A stretch of DNA of 64,000 nt from Bradyrhizobium sp. 4 (lineage in GTDB: Bacteria; Pseudomonadota; Alphaproteobacteria; Rhizobiales; Xanthobacteraceae): contig NZ_CP064686.1 of the NCBI RefSeq assembly GCF_023100905.1, forward strand, positions 1,798,001 to 1,862,000, in the 5' to 3' direction. The notes beneath the pieces are model-generated. The model made no database searches. It saw only the letters and a list, made by a program, of their open reading frames with translations, and was not told where the DNA came from. Position numbers and translations under genes: made by a program. Every line of letters starts with the position of its first letter. The first letter of the stretch is position 1. Positions 35,016-44,245 of this stretch are shown here, piece by piece.

Positions 35016-35996
35016 TTGGCTACGCGATTCAAGATCGGCACACGCAAGAGCGCGATGGCGCTGGCACAGACGGAAGAGATCGCGCGCCGCCTGACCGCTG
35101 CCATGCCCGATCTCGACGTCGAGATCGTCAAGTTCGACACCACGGGCGATCTCGACCAGACCAGCAAGCTGCTGCCCCATGGCGGCAAGGGCGGTGCCTT
35201 CGTGGCGCAGATCCGCGCCGCCGTGCTGTCGGGCGAGCTCCATGCGGCGATGCATTCGCTGAAGGACATGCCCGGCAACGAAGACACGCCCGGCCTCGTG
35301 ATCGGCGCCACGCTCTCGCGCGATCCTCCCAATGACGCGCTGGTCCTGCGCAACGGCGTGACGCTGGAGGCATTGCGCCAGTCGCGTGGCAAGGGTTTCA
35401 AGATCGGCACCAACGCGGTCCGCCGCGCCGCCTACGCGCGGCGATTGTTTCCCGACGTCGAGATCATCCACTTCCGCGGCGCCGCCGACACGCGCGTGCG
35501 AAAACTGGACAATGGCGAGAAGCAGCGCCTGCCGGATGGCGACGCGGTGGGGCCCGCGGACGCGCTGATCATGGCGCGGTCCGGCCTCGACCGCGTCGGC
35601 CTTTCCCATCGCATCGGCTACGAATTCTCCGCGGCGGAAATGCTGCCGGCAGCGGGGCAGGGCATCGTCGCGGTCGAATGCGCGGCACAGGACTGGCAGA
35701 CGCGTCGCATTCTTGCATCGATCGACGATCCCGCTGCTCACGCCTGCGCCGATGCCGAGCGCGAAGTGCTGTGGGTGCTGAACGGCCATTGCAATTCGCC
35801 GGTGGCGGGCTTTTCGACCATTGCGGGCGATCAGATGTCGCTCACCGCGTCCGTGCTCGATCTCTCCGGCAATACCATCATCGAAGCCTTGCGTTCGGGT
35901 CCCGCCAATCGTCCCCGCGAACTCGGCCGTGCGGTGGGACTGGATCTGCTGGCCAAGGGCGCCGCCGAGATCATCGAGCGCAGCCGGCCGCGGTAA
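35016..35996 (+). CDS. hemC: Hydroxymethylbilane synthase (porphobilinogen deaminase), divergent
   Basis: 326 residues from the TTG at 35016, chosen because GAGAGGA lies eight bases upstream; a TTG at 35010 is too close to it. It polymerises four porphobilinogen molecules to hydroxymethylbilane. Key residues are kept: Arg/Ser in GTRKS, Lys-Asp in HSLKDMP, Arg-Arg in GTNAVRRA, FRGAADTR and the dipyrromethane-binding Cys259 in NGHCNSP. Several linking stretches differ from the common form (GGKGGAFVAQI rather than GGKGLFxKEL; HFRGAAD rather than LRGNVxT). It may therefore be a second, divergent HemC. hemE lies on the opposite strand, convergent, 218 bases away. Confidence 0.85.
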   Translation: MATRFKIGTRKSAMALAQTEEIARRLTAAMPDLDVEIVKFDTTGDLDQTSKLLPHGGKGGAFVAQIRAAVLSGELHAAMHSLKDMPGNEDTPGLVIGATLSRDPPNDALVLRNGVTLEALRQSRGKGFKIGTNAVRRAAYARRLFPDVEIIHFRGAADTRVRKLDNGEKQRLPDGDAVGPADALIMARSGLDRVGLSHRIGYEFSAAEMLPAAGQGIVAVECAAQDWQTRRILASIDDPAAHACADAEREVLWVLNGHCNSPVAGFSTIAGDQMSLTASVLDLSGNTIIEALRSGPANRPRELGRAVGLDLLAKGAAEIIERSRPR

Positions 35997-36214
35997 GCTT
36001 TCCCGCAGGTTCGCAATGACGAGGGGGACAGCGCTGCGATGATGGGATCATGCGCCTGTTTTGCCCGACGGGTCAAATGTTGGCGCGACCTGATGTGATG
36101 ACGGCGCACCTGATTTCGGTCCGCCCTAAGTCATTGATCGGGCGTGGCCTCTCTACTGTGCATGGGGTTGTTTTCGCGCTTTTTTGTTTTCCCGCTCCCT
36201 AGGCGCAAAATAAA

Positions 36215-37249
36215 TCAGCCCCGCACCCGCTTCAGCATCTGCTCGACATGGGCGATCGGTGTTTCCGGCTGGATGCCGTGGCCGAGATTGAAGATGAACC
36301 GCCCTTGCGCGAAATTCGCCAGCGTGTTGTCGACCGCGCGGTCGAGCGCGGCGCCGCCTGTGATCAGCACCAGCGGATCGAGATTGCCCTGAACCGCAAC
36401 CTTGCTCTGCACGCGCTCGCGGATGAAGGCCGGCTCCGCGGTCCAGTCGATGCTGACCGCGTTGACGCCGGTCGCCTCGACGAACCCGGGCAGTTGCGCG
36501 CCGGCGCCGCGCGGAAAGCCGATGATCTTCGCGTCCGGCATCTTGGCGCGCACGCCTTCGACGATGCGCCGGGTCGGCTCGACCGACCAGCGCGCGAATT
36601 CGGCGGGTGGCAGCACGCCGGCCCAGGTGTCGAAGATCTGCAAGGCGTTGGCGCCGGCCGCAAGCTGCGCCAGCAGATATTCGATCGAGTTCTCGACCAG
36701 CACGTCGATGATAGCTGCGAACGCCTCCGGATGCCGGTAGGCCATCATCCGCGCCGGCGCCTGGTCGGGCGTGCCCTGGCCGGCGACCATGTAGGTCGCC
36801 ACCGTCCACGGGGCGCCGCAGAAGCCGATCAGCGCGATCCTGGGATCGAGCGCGCCGCGCACGATCTTGAGGGCCTCGAACACCGGGGCGAGCTTGCCGA
36901 AATCGGCTTGCTTCGCCAGTGTCGCGACCTTGGCGGGATCATCCAGCGGTTCGAGCCGCGGACCCTCGCCGACCTCGAAGCGCACGGAACGACCGAGCGC
37001 ATAGGGGATCACCAGGATGTCGGAGAAGATGATCGCCGCATCGAAGCCGAACCTCCGGATCGGTTGCAGCGTCACCTCCGCGGCAAGCTCCGGGTTGAAG
37101 CAGAGGTCGAGGAAGCCGCCGGCCTTGGCGCGCACCTCGCGATATTCCGGCAAGTAACGGCCGGCCTGCCGCATCATCCAGACCGGCGGAACGATCTGCT
37201 GCTGGCCGGAGAGGACGTCGATGAAGGGTTTTGTCGCAGACTGGGGCAC
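36215..37249 (-). CDS. hemE: Uroporphyrinogen decarboxylase
   Basis: 344 residues from the GTG at 37249 with AGGA upstream. TIM-barrel enzyme that removes four acetate carboxyls from uroporphyrinogen III to make coproporphyrinogen III. Signatures: PPVWMMRQAGRYLPEYRE (substrate-binding Arg pair), FSDILVIPYALG with the catalytic Asp, GFCGAPWT, QIFDTWAG and FNLGHGI with the conserved His. Cytoplasmic, heme/siroheme branch. It lies convergent to hemC but on the other strand, so they share a locus without sharing a transcript. Confidence 0.95.
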   Translation of the reverse strand: MPQSATKPFIDVLSGQQQIVPPVWMMRQAGRYLPEYREVRAKAGGFLDLCFNPELAAEVTLQPIRRFGFDAAIIFSDILVIPYALGRSVRFEVGEGPRLEPLDDPAKVATLAKQADFGKLAPVFEALKIVRGALDPRIALIGFCGAPWTVATYMVAGQGTPDQAPARMMAYRHPEAFAAIIDVLVENSIEYLLAQLAAGANALQIFDTWAGVLPPAEFARWSVEPTRRIVEGVRAKMPDAKIIGFPRGAGAQLPGFVEATGVNAVSIDWTAEPAFIRERVQSKVAVQGNLDPLVLITGGAALDRAVDNTLANFAQGRFIFNLGHGIQPETPIAHVEQMLKRVRG

Positions 37250-37359
37250 GAACGGTCCTGAAGATGGTTACGGCTCCTGATACACCGCCACGGCCCGAAG
37301 CGGAACAGTGGAACCAAGCGCAATTGGGCCGCGTTGACCAGCCAACGGAGGACGAGACC

Positions 37360-37575
37360 ATGGCTGAGACATTCAACCCCGCGCCGCATGACAAGCACGC
37401 CGACGATCTGCACGAAGCCCTCGCCGCCGACCGCCACGCCAAGCTCGACGCCGGGCTGAAGGATACCTTCCCGGCATCCGATCCCGTGAGCGCCGCCCAG
37501 CCGACGCCCTCGAAGGCCGATGCGGAGGCCGACAATCCCTCGCTCTGGGACAAGGTTAAGGCCATCTTCAGCTAG
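37360..37575 (+). CDS. Small acidic protein with FPASDPVS motif
   Basis: 71 residues from the ATG at 37360, with GGAGGA upstream. Hydrophilic, with a central DTFPASDPVSAAQP motif that recurs in small proteins of alphaproteobacteria, and a C-terminal amphipathic SLWDKVKAIFS. No enzyme motif and no signal peptide. The function is unknown. It is divergent from hemE, with 110 bases between start codons; longer in-frame readings upstream run into the hemE start region and are not favoured. Confidence 0.75.
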   Translation: MAETFNPAPHDKHADDLHEALAADRHAKLDAGLKDTFPASDPVSAAQPTPSKADAEADNPSLWDKVKAIFS

Positions 37576-37746
37576 CGGCGGGTGCGCCGGATTCCGATAG
37601 GTTTGCTAATGCCTTGTTAGCGATGCGCTGAGTCCGGCGTCCGTACGACTACGGAAAACCGGGGACATCACTGCATATTTATCCCGACGTTTCAGAGTTC
37701 AATAACAGAAGCGGCAGAAGTTCCGGCGATCGGAGATTTCTGCTGC

Positions 37747-39651
37747 ATGAGCGCTGTGACCCAAAGAGCCGGATGGAGCCGCCTGCCGCTGCGGGCAGCT
37801 GCGTTCGTGGCGCTGACCTGCGTGGCCATCCTCGGCGTCAGCGGCTGGCGGGAATGGGCGGCGCGCGACGCGGTGCTCAAGGGTGCCGAGACCGAGATGG
37901 CGAATGTTGCTCGCTCGCTGACGCAGCATGCCGAGGACAGCCTCGATCTGCTGGATTCAGGCGTCGTCGGCGTCGTCAGCCGGCTGGAGATGGACGGCGC
38001 CGAGCCGGCCACGATCGCCAAGCTCAGAACCCTGCTGGAGGCGCGCAAGAAGGCGATGGAGCGTGTCCACAGCCTCGCCATCATCGACGACCGCGGCAAC
38101 TGGTTGACCTCGCCCGGTACGATCGGCTCGACTCTCAACGACGACGCGTTCTTCCGTTATCACCAGCTCTCGCCGAAACGGGAGCCCCATGTCGGCCGTC
38201 CCGTGAAGAGCCTGCTCGACGGCGAATGGGTCGTAACCTTGTCGCGGCGGTTCAACAAGCCCGACGGCAGCTTCGGCGGCGTGGTGCTCGCGACCATCAG
38301 CTCCAACTATCTCTCGCATTTCTACGAACAGTTTGAGATCGGCCGCAACAGCTCGGTGGCGTTGACGCACGGCGACGGCCTGATCATCGCGCGCAACCCC
38401 AGCAACGACAGGTTCGTCGGCCGCAGCGTTGCCGATACGCCGCTGTTTCGCGACGCCAGCCTGCAGCGGCCGGGCGGCGCCTATCATTTCAAGTCGCCGC
38501 TCGACGGCGCCGACCGCGTCAGCTTCTTCAAGCGCTCTGGCCGCTATCCGCTGGTCCTGCTCGCCACCGTCGACAAGGCCGAACTGCTGGCGCCCTGGCG
38601 CTCTGCGGCGACCTCCCGCATGCTCTACGTGCTCGCGCTGGTCATGCTGATCGCGATCATCGGTGCGGTGCTGGTGCGGCAGTTGCAACGGGGCCAGAGC
38701 ATGGCGGCCGCGCTGGTCGAGAAGGAGGCGCATTTCCGACTTCTTGCCGAAGGCTCCAGCGACATGGTGACGCGTATCGGGCTCGACGAGCGGCTGCGCT
38801 ATGTCTCGCCATCGTCGATTGGCGTCGTCGGCTGGCGCGCCAATCAGCTGATCGGTACCCTCGCGCTCGCCGGCATTCACGCGGACGACCGGCCGCAGGT
38901 GCAGGCTCTCGTCGACGCCATGAAACGCGGCGAAAAGGAGGAGGTGCGCGTCACCTATCGCAACGCGCACCGGCAGAACGCCGAAGTCTGGCTCGAATCG
39001 ACCATGCGGGTGACCCGCAAGGAGAATGGCCGCGTGGACGGCGTGGTCGCGATCTCGCGCGACATCACCGAGCAGAAGAAGCTCGAGACCCGGCTGGAAA
39101 CGCTCGCGATCGAGGACAGCCTCACCGGGCTTGCCAATCGCCGCCGCTTCGATGAACGATTGAAGGAGGAGTGGGCGCGTGCCTATCGCGAGCGCTCCAG
39201 CCTCTCTTTGCTGATGATCGACGTCGACCACTTCAAGTCTTACAACGACGAATACGGCCATCCAGCCGGCGATGCCTGCCTCCGGCAGGTGGCGCAGATC
39301 ATCGCCGCCGAAATGCATCGTTCCGGCGATCTAGCGGCGCGCTACGGCGGCGAGGAGTTCGCCATGCTGCTGCCGAACACCGACGCTGCGGGCTGCGCCC
39401 TGATCGGCGACCGGATTCGACGGGCGATCCGTGATGCGGGCCTGGTCCACACCAGCAACCATGTGGCTGGCTGCGTCACCGCTTCGCTCGGCGGTGCTGC
39501 CTGCCGGCCGGCGCTGGAGCGCACGGCCGGCGTGGTCTCGCTGATCGAAGCCGCCGACCAGGCGCTCTATGCCGCCAAGGAGGCCGGTCGCAACCGGCTG
39601 ATGATGTCGGGCGAGGTGAGCAACCTCCTGCTCAAGGCGTCCGGTCAGTAA
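37747..39651 (+). CDS. Diguanylate cyclase with Cache sensor and PAS domain
   Basis: 634 residues. Order: membrane helix at about 14-33, periplasmic double-Cache/PDC sensor to about 285, second membrane helix (MLYVLALVMLIAIIGAVLV near 297), PAS domain about 330-450 ending DITEQKKLETRL, and GGDEF domain from DSLTGLANRR. The active loop is RYGGEEF and the inhibitory I-site RSGD sits five residues before it, so product inhibition is expected. It makes c-di-GMP at the inner membrane in response to a periplasmic ligand, probably a small organic acid or amino acid by family precedent. A likely input into exopolysaccharide control. Confidence 0.92.
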   Translation: MSAVTQRAGWSRLPLRAAAFVALTCVAILGVSGWREWAARDAVLKGAETEMANVARSLTQHAEDSLDLLDSGVVGVVSRLEMDGAEPATIAKLRTLLEARKKAMERVHSLAIIDDRGNWLTSPGTIGSTLNDDAFFRYHQLSPKREPHVGRPVKSLLDGEWVVTLSRRFNKPDGSFGGVVLATISSNYLSHFYEQFEIGRNSSVALTHGDGLIIARNPSNDRFVGRSVADTPLFRDASLQRPGGAYHFKSPLDGADRVSFFKRSGRYPLVLLATVDKAELLAPWRSAATSRMLYVLALVMLIAIIGAVLVRQLQRGQSMAAALVEKEAHFRLLAEGSSDMVTRIGLDERLRYVSPSSIGVVGWRANQLIGTLALAGIHADDRPQVQALVDAMKRGEKEEVRVTYRNAHRQNAEVWLESTMRVTRKENGRVDGVVAISRDITEQKKLETRLETLAIEDSLTGLANRRRFDERLKEEWARAYRERSSLSLLMIDVDHFKSYNDEYGHPAGDACLRQVAQIIAAEMHRSGDLAARYGGEEFAMLLPNTDAAGCALIGDRIRRAIRDAGLVHTSNHVAGCVTASLGGAACRPALERTAGVVSLIEAADQALYAAKEAGRNRLMMSGEVSNLLLKASGQ

Positions 39652-39657
39652 CCCCGC

Positions 39658-39876
39658 TCAATAATGCGGCGGACGCTCATTGGCCGCTCCCGGCGCATTC
39701 GCCTCGGCCTCCTGCAGCCGCTCGCCGAGCTCCGCGATCCTCCGCGTCAGCGCGTCGATCTGCTTCCACTGCGCGGTGATGGTCTGGTTCAGCGTCTCGA
39801 TCGCGTCGTCGTGATAGGCGAGGCGCGTCTCCAGCGTGTCGATGCGCTCGCCGAGCGTCTTGATCTCATTCGTCAC
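39658..39876 (-). CDS. slyX: SlyX family protein
   Basis: 72 residues from the GTG at 39876. One long coiled coil with heptads (IKTLGERIDTLETRLAYHDD, then AIETLNQTITAQW), the family's hallmark AYHDxxIExLN motif, and a short Pro-rich end PPHY. The function of SlyX is not established. The start overlaps the last 11 bases of trhO, which implies translational coupling. It is convergent with the diguanylate cyclase, six bases between stops. Confidence 0.88.
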   Translation of the reverse strand: MTNEIKTLGERIDTLETRLAYHDDAIETLNQTITAQWKQIDALTRRIAELGERLQEAEANAPGAANERPPHY

Positions 39877-40663
39877 GTGCCGCGTCCTTGTCCCGTTCGC
39901 GTAATCCACTTTCCTGCAAATCAAGTTGTTGCAAACCAAGTTGCTGCAAACCATGGACGAGCGCGACGCGCTCGTCGAACACGAAGCATTCGCCGCGCCA
40001 GCGGCTCTCGGCCTCCGGCACCTCTTCCAGATATTTGAGAATGCCGCCCTTGAGGTGATAGACCTCGGCAAAGCCGCGCGCGAGCAGATGCGCGCTCGCC
40101 TTCTCGCAGCGGATGCCGCCGGTGCAGAACATCGCGATCTTGCGGTGCTTGGCGGGATCGAGCTGCTCAGCCGCAAAATGTTTAAATTGGCCAAAGCTAC
40201 TGATGCCGGGGTCGAGCGCGCCGTCGAACGTCCCCATCGCCACCTCGAAGGCGTTCCTGGTGTCGAGCACCAGCGTATCGGGCGCCGCGATGAGCGCGTT
40301 CCATTCGCTCGCATCGACATAGGTGCCGACCTGCCGCGTCGGATCGGCGGTTTCGTCACCCAGCGTGACGATCTCCTTCTTCAGCCGCACCTTGAGCCGG
40401 CCGAACGGCATCGTCTCGGCGGTCGAGAATTTTAGTTCGAGATTGTTCAACCTGCCGCCGAACATGTCGCCGTGCGCGAGCTCATGGGTGAGCGCTTCGA
40501 TCGCCTCGCCCGGGCCCGCGACGGTGCCGTTGATACCCTCCTGCGCGAGTAGCACGCTGCCCTTCAGCGCCAGGCCTGCGCAGAACGCGCGCAGCGGCTC
40601 CCGCAGCTCGCGGTAATCGGGCAGGGCAGCGAATTGGTAGAAGGCGGCGACCTTGCAAATCAT
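39866..40663 (-). CDS. trhO: tRNA uridine(34) hydroxylase TrhO (YceA-type rhodanese)
   Basis: 265 residues. N-terminal acylphosphatase-like domain (ICKVAAFYQFAALPDY, LLAQEGINGTVAG) followed by a rhodanese domain with VLDTRNAFEVAMGTFDGA and the active Cys180 loop FCTGGIRCEKA (second Cys186). TrhO hydroxylates U34 of some tRNAs as the first step to cmo5U/mo5U. The last 30 residues contain a GLQQL repeat encoded by a 15-bp tandem duplication and are not conserved family sequence. It overlaps slyX. Confidence 0.92.
   Translation of the reverse strand: MICKVAAFYQFAALPDYRELREPLRAFCAGLALKGSVLLAQEGINGTVAGPGEAIEALTHELAHGDMFGGRLNNLELKFSTAETMPFGRLKVRLKKEIVTLGDETADPTRQVGTYVDASEWNALIAAPDTLVLDTRNAFEVAMGTFDGALDPGISSFGQFKHFAAEQLDPAKHRKIAMFCTGGIRCEKASAHLLARGFAEVYHLKGGILKYLEEVPEAESRWRGECFVFDERVALVHGLQQLGLQQLDLQESGLRERDKDAARDE
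39908..39952. repeat. 15-bp tandem repeat inside the trhO 3' end
   Basis: AAGTTGTTGCAAACC and AAGTTGCTGCAAACC are adjacent at 39923-39952, differing at one base, with a weaker third copy at 39908-39922. On the coding strand they give GLQQL GLQQL DLQES. The unit is a multiple of three, so copy number changes would keep the frame and shift only the tail length of TrhO. Confidence 0.7.
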
Positions 40664-40848
40664 GGCGCCCGTTTAGCAGGCGGAGCCAGCCCGGAAAACC
40701 CGCAACGAGCAGCTCTATTCCCAGCGGATGGCAGCCATTTCCCTGGCATGCCAGCATTGCCCCGGCCGGCCGGAATGTGTCATGTAGGCCCGGTTTTCCG
40801 AGCCGGCGCGCCATCCGCGCCATCCGCCCAATGAAAGCAAAGAATTCG

Positions 40849-42435
40849 ATGAGAAACTTCCATTTCCCCGGCAGGTCCACGGTCCACGCCACCAACGCGA
40901 TGGTGGCGACCTCGCATCCGCAGGCGTCGCTCGCCGCGATCGAGGTGCTGCGCGAGGGCGGCACGGCGGTGGACGCGGCTGTCGCGGGTTCGGCCATTCT
41001 CGGCGTGATCGAGCCGCAATCGACCGGCATCGGCGGCGACTGCTTTGCGCTGATCCAGCCGCGCGGCGAGGGCAAGATCATCGCCTATAACGGCTCGGGG
41101 CGCGCGCCGAAGGCGGCGAACGCCGACTGGTATCTCGAGCGCAAGATCAACTCCGTGCCGCTGACCTCGGCGCATGCGGTCTCGATCCCCGGCGTGATCG
41201 ACGCCTTTGCGACCGTTTTGCGCGATCACGGCAAGTTCGGCTTCGACCGGCTGCTGCAGCCCGCGATCAAGGCGGCCGAGGAAGGCTACGTCGTCGCCCC
41301 TCGCATCGCCTTCGACTGGAAGAACCAGTTCGAGAAGCTGAAGGGTGGCACCAACACCGAGCGCTATCTGTTGCCGCACGGCAAGCCGCCGGTGGCCGGC
41401 GACGTCATCCGCCAGGCCGAGCTCGGCAAGACGCTGCGGGCGATCGCCAAGGACGGCCGCGACGCCTTCTACAAGGGCCCGATCGCGGAAGACATGGTGG
41501 AGACCCTGCGCGGAATCGGCGGCCTGCACACGCTCGACGATTTCGCCGCGCACACCACCGAGACGACGACGCCGATCGGCACCATGTACAAGGGCTACGA
41601 CGTCTGGCAGTGTCCGCCGAACGGACCCGGCCTCACCATGCTGCTGATGTTGAACATCCTGTCGCGGTTCGACCTGACGAAATACGCGCCGCTCAGCATC
41701 GAGCGCTTCCACCTCGAAGCCGAGGCCGCGCGCATCGCCTACATGCATCGCGAGCTGCATGTCGCCGATCCCGAGCATATGCAGGTCGAGGTCGCCAAGA
41801 TCCTCGCCAAGGAATACTGCAACGAGCACATCGACAAGATCCGCATGGACGGCATGCTCGACCTGCCGAACGTCGCGCCGCCGATGAATCCCTCGACCAT
41901 CTACATCACCGTCGTGGACAAGGACCGCAACGTCTGCTCGTTCATCAACTCGGTCGCGCATTCCTTCGGCTCGGCGATCGTCTCGAACAAGACCGGGGTT
42001 CTGCTCCAGAACCGCGCGGGCGGCTTCCGCATCCAGCCCGGCCATCCGAATTGCATCGCCGGCGGCAAGCGCCCGCTGCACACGATCATGCCGAGCCTGC
42101 TCACCAAAAGCGGCCGTTCCGTGATGCCGTTCGCGGTGATGGGCGGACAGTATCAGCCGGTTGGCCAGACCCATGTGGTGACCAACATCCTCGATTATGG
42201 CTGCGACGTGCAGGAGGCGATCGATATGCCGCGCGGCCTGCACTACGAAGGCCAATACCAGCTCGAGGACAGCGTGCCGGCCAATATCGTCGAAGGCCTG
42301 AAGAAGCTCGGCCACAAGACCACCAGCGTCGTCAGTCCGCTCGGCGGCGCGCAGGCGATCTGGATCGACTGGGACAAGGGCACGCTCACCGGCGGTTCCG
42401 ATCCGCGCAAGGATGGTTGCGCGCTCGGATATTGA
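40849..42435 (+). CDS. ggt: Gamma-glutamyltransferase family protein
   Basis: 528 residues from the ATG at 40849; an ATG at 40831 is also in frame. Ntn-hydrolase precursor: HATNAMVATSHPQAS, GGTAVDAAVA, STGIGGDCF, and the self-cleavage site before Thr350 (NPS-TIYITVVDKD). The usual TTHxSVVD reads TIYITVVD, keeping the nucleophile Thr but losing the second Thr. Late motifs SFINSV, GGKRPLHTIMP and the C-terminal GGSDPRKDG fit the YwrD-like branch. It has no clear signal peptide, so it is probably cytoplasmic or non-classical. It hydrolyses or transfers the gamma-glutamyl group of glutathione-type substrates. Confidence 0.87.
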   Translation: MRNFHFPGRSTVHATNAMVATSHPQASLAAIEVLREGGTAVDAAVAGSAILGVIEPQSTGIGGDCFALIQPRGEGKIIAYNGSGRAPKAANADWYLERKINSVPLTSAHAVSIPGVIDAFATVLRDHGKFGFDRLLQPAIKAAEEGYVVAPRIAFDWKNQFEKLKGGTNTERYLLPHGKPPVAGDVIRQAELGKTLRAIAKDGRDAFYKGPIAEDMVETLRGIGGLHTLDDFAAHTTETTTPIGTMYKGYDVWQCPPNGPGLTMLLMLNILSRFDLTKYAPLSIERFHLEAEAARIAYMHRELHVADPEHMQVEVAKILAKEYCNEHIDKIRMDGMLDLPNVAPPMNPSTIYITVVDKDRNVCSFINSVAHSFGSAIVSNKTGVLLQNRAGGFRIQPGHPNCIAGGKRPLHTIMPSLLTKSGRSVMPFAVMGGQYQPVGQTHVVTNILDYGCDVQEAIDMPRGLHYEGQYQLEDSVPANIVEGLKKLGHKTTSVVSPLGGAQAIWIDWDKGTLTGGSDPRKDGCALGY

Positions 42436-42607
42436 CCCCCGCGGGACGGAGTTCCCCGCGCAAGATCAGGAAAAGTTGACGCAGGGGCGACGCGGCATTT
42501 GCTGCGTCGCCCTTTCTCGTTCGGAACGGAGTTCATTGCTTCAGGTTAAGGGCCGATGAGCGGTGCAGGCGTGCGCTGCTTTTGCTCCAAGCGGCGGAGG
42601 CCCTCCC

Positions 42608-43222
42608 ATGTCGGAAAAACCAGGTTCCGGACCGTCCGGATTCGATCGGCGCGCGTTCATGGCCGGCGCCGCCGGCACTGCGCTGGTCCCCATGACGGCG
42701 CGCGCGGCCGCGCAGGATGCGAGCGCGTCGACCGCCCAGGATCCGGTGCTTCCTGTCGATGTCACGCTGCGGGTCAATGGCAAGGACAAGCGCCTGCACA
42801 TCGACGCGCGCACGACGGTGCTCGACGCGCTGCGGGAGCATCTCAAGCTCACGGGCAGCAAAAAGGGCTGCGACCACGGCCAATGTGGTGCCTGCACGGT
42901 CCTGATCGACGATCGACGCGTGGTGTCGTGCCTGACGCTCGCGCTGGCGGCCGAGGGGCAGGAGATCACCACGATCGAAGGCCTTGCCACCGACGATCAT
43001 CTGCATCCGATGCAGCAGGCCTTCGTCGACAACGACGCGTTTCAATGCGGCTATTGTACGCCGGGCCAGATCATGTCCGCCGTGGCCTGCGTCAAGGAGG
43101 GGCATGCGGGCAGCGAGGCCGACATCCGCGAATACATGAGCGGCAACATCTGCCGCTGCGCCGCCTACCCCAATATCGTCGCCGCCGTGAAGCAGGCCGC
43201 GCCCGAGATCATGAAAGGCTAG
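42608..43222 (+). CDS. paoA: PaoA-like 2Fe-2S subunit of periplasmic aldehyde oxidoreductase
   Basis: 204 residues from the ATG at 42608 (GGAGG upstream). A twin-arginine signal (FDRRAFMAGAAGTALVP, ARAAA) leads to two 2Fe-2S domains: the plant-type motif CDHGQCGACTVL with a later Cys in VVSCL, and the helical one with CGYCTPGQ and CRCAAYPN. It carries electrons between the molybdenum and FAD subunits. Only this subunit has the Tat signal, so the folded heterotrimer is expected to be exported by hitchhiking. First of three genes; gaps of four and two bases follow. Confidence 0.9.
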   Translation: MSEKPGSGPSGFDRRAFMAGAAGTALVPMTARAAAQDASASTAQDPVLPVDVTLRVNGKDKRLHIDARTTVLDALREHLKLTGSKKGCDHGQCGACTVLIDDRRVVSCLTLALAAEGQEITTIEGLATDDHLHPMQQAFVDNDAFQCGYCTPGQIMSAVACVKEGHAGSEADIREYMSGNICRCAAYPNIVAAVKQAAPEIMKG

Positions 43223-43226
43223 GCGC

Positions 43227-44243
43227 ATGCGACCGTTTTCGTATCAAAGGGCAACAGACCCCGACATGGCCGTGCAGGTGCTCAGCGCTGCCGCGGCCGC
43301 GAACAATCCGCTGACCAAGGCTACGGCGCAGCCGCTCGCGGGCGGCACCACGCTGATCGACCTGATGAAGCTGGACGTGATGCGGCCCGCGGCGATTGTC
43401 GATATCAGTCCGCTGGCGCGGGGCTGGTCGGCGATCGAGCCCGGCAGTGACGGCTTACGGCTGGGCGCGCTCGCCAAGATGTCCGACGTGGCCGCGCATG
43501 CCGAGATCCAGCGCAACTACCCGGTGATCGCGAATTCCCTGAAGCTCGCCGCCAGCGCCCAGCTGCGCAACATGGCGACGCTCGGCGGCAATGTGATGCA
43601 GCGAACGCGTTGCAGCTATTTCCGTGATGTCTCCTATGAGAATTGCAACAAGCGCAATCCTGGCTCGGGCTGTGCCGCCATGGATGGCGTCAATCGCATG
43701 CATGCGGTGCTGGGTACGTCCGATCAGTGCATCGCGACCTATCCCGGCGATTTTGCGCAGGCGTTGATCGCGCTCGATGCGATGGTCGAGATCACCAGCA
43801 AGTCCGGCACGCGCAACCTGCCGTTCGCAGATTTGCACAAGGCGCCCGGCAACACGCCCGAGATCGAGACCACACTTCGGCCCGGTGAGCTGATCTCTGC
43901 GTTCTCCATTTCCGGCCGCTGGCCGCGCTCGGTATATCTCAAGGCGCGCGACCGTCAGTCCTACGAGTTCGCGCTGTCGTCGTCTGCGGTCGCGCTCGAC
44001 GTGCAGGATGGCACGATCAGGGACGCGCGTATCGCGCTCGGCGGCGTCGCCACCGTGCCGTGGCGGGCCCGCGAGGCGGAGGCGCTGCTGAAGGAACAGA
44101 AATTCGACGACGGTCTGACGAAGCGTGTGGCCGATGCCGCGTTTGCGGACGCCAGGGGCCGCCGGCACAACAGCTTCAAGATCGCGCTCGGCAAGCGCGT
44201 GGTGGCGCGCGCGCTCCAGCAGGCCGTAACGATGGAGATCTGA
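43227..44243 (+). CDS. paoB: PaoB-like FAD subunit with extra 4Fe-4S cluster
   Basis: 338 residues of the xanthine dehydrogenase FAD-binding family (LAGGTTLIDLMKL, ATLGGNVMQR). Four cysteines at 129, 140, 149 and 168 within an insertion after GGNVMQRTRC match the additional 4Fe-4S cluster of E. coli PaoB (YagS) and 4-hydroxybenzoyl-CoA reductase-like proteins. The C-terminal CO-dehydrogenase flavoprotein domain follows (IALGGVATVPWRAREAE). It accepts electrons from PaoA and hands them to an external acceptor. Confidence 0.9.
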   Translation: MRPFSYQRATDPDMAVQVLSAAAAANNPLTKATAQPLAGGTTLIDLMKLDVMRPAAIVDISPLARGWSAIEPGSDGLRLGALAKMSDVAAHAEIQRNYPVIANSLKLAASAQLRNMATLGGNVMQRTRCSYFRDVSYENCNKRNPGSGCAAMDGVNRMHAVLGTSDQCIATYPGDFAQALIALDAMVEITSKSGTRNLPFADLHKAPGNTPEIETTLRPGELISAFSISGRWPRSVYLKARDRQSYEFALSSSAVALDVQDGTIRDARIALGGVATVPWRAREAEALLKEQKFDDGLTKRVADAAFADARGRRHNSFKIALGKRVVARALQQAVTMEI

Positions 44244-44245
44244 TC

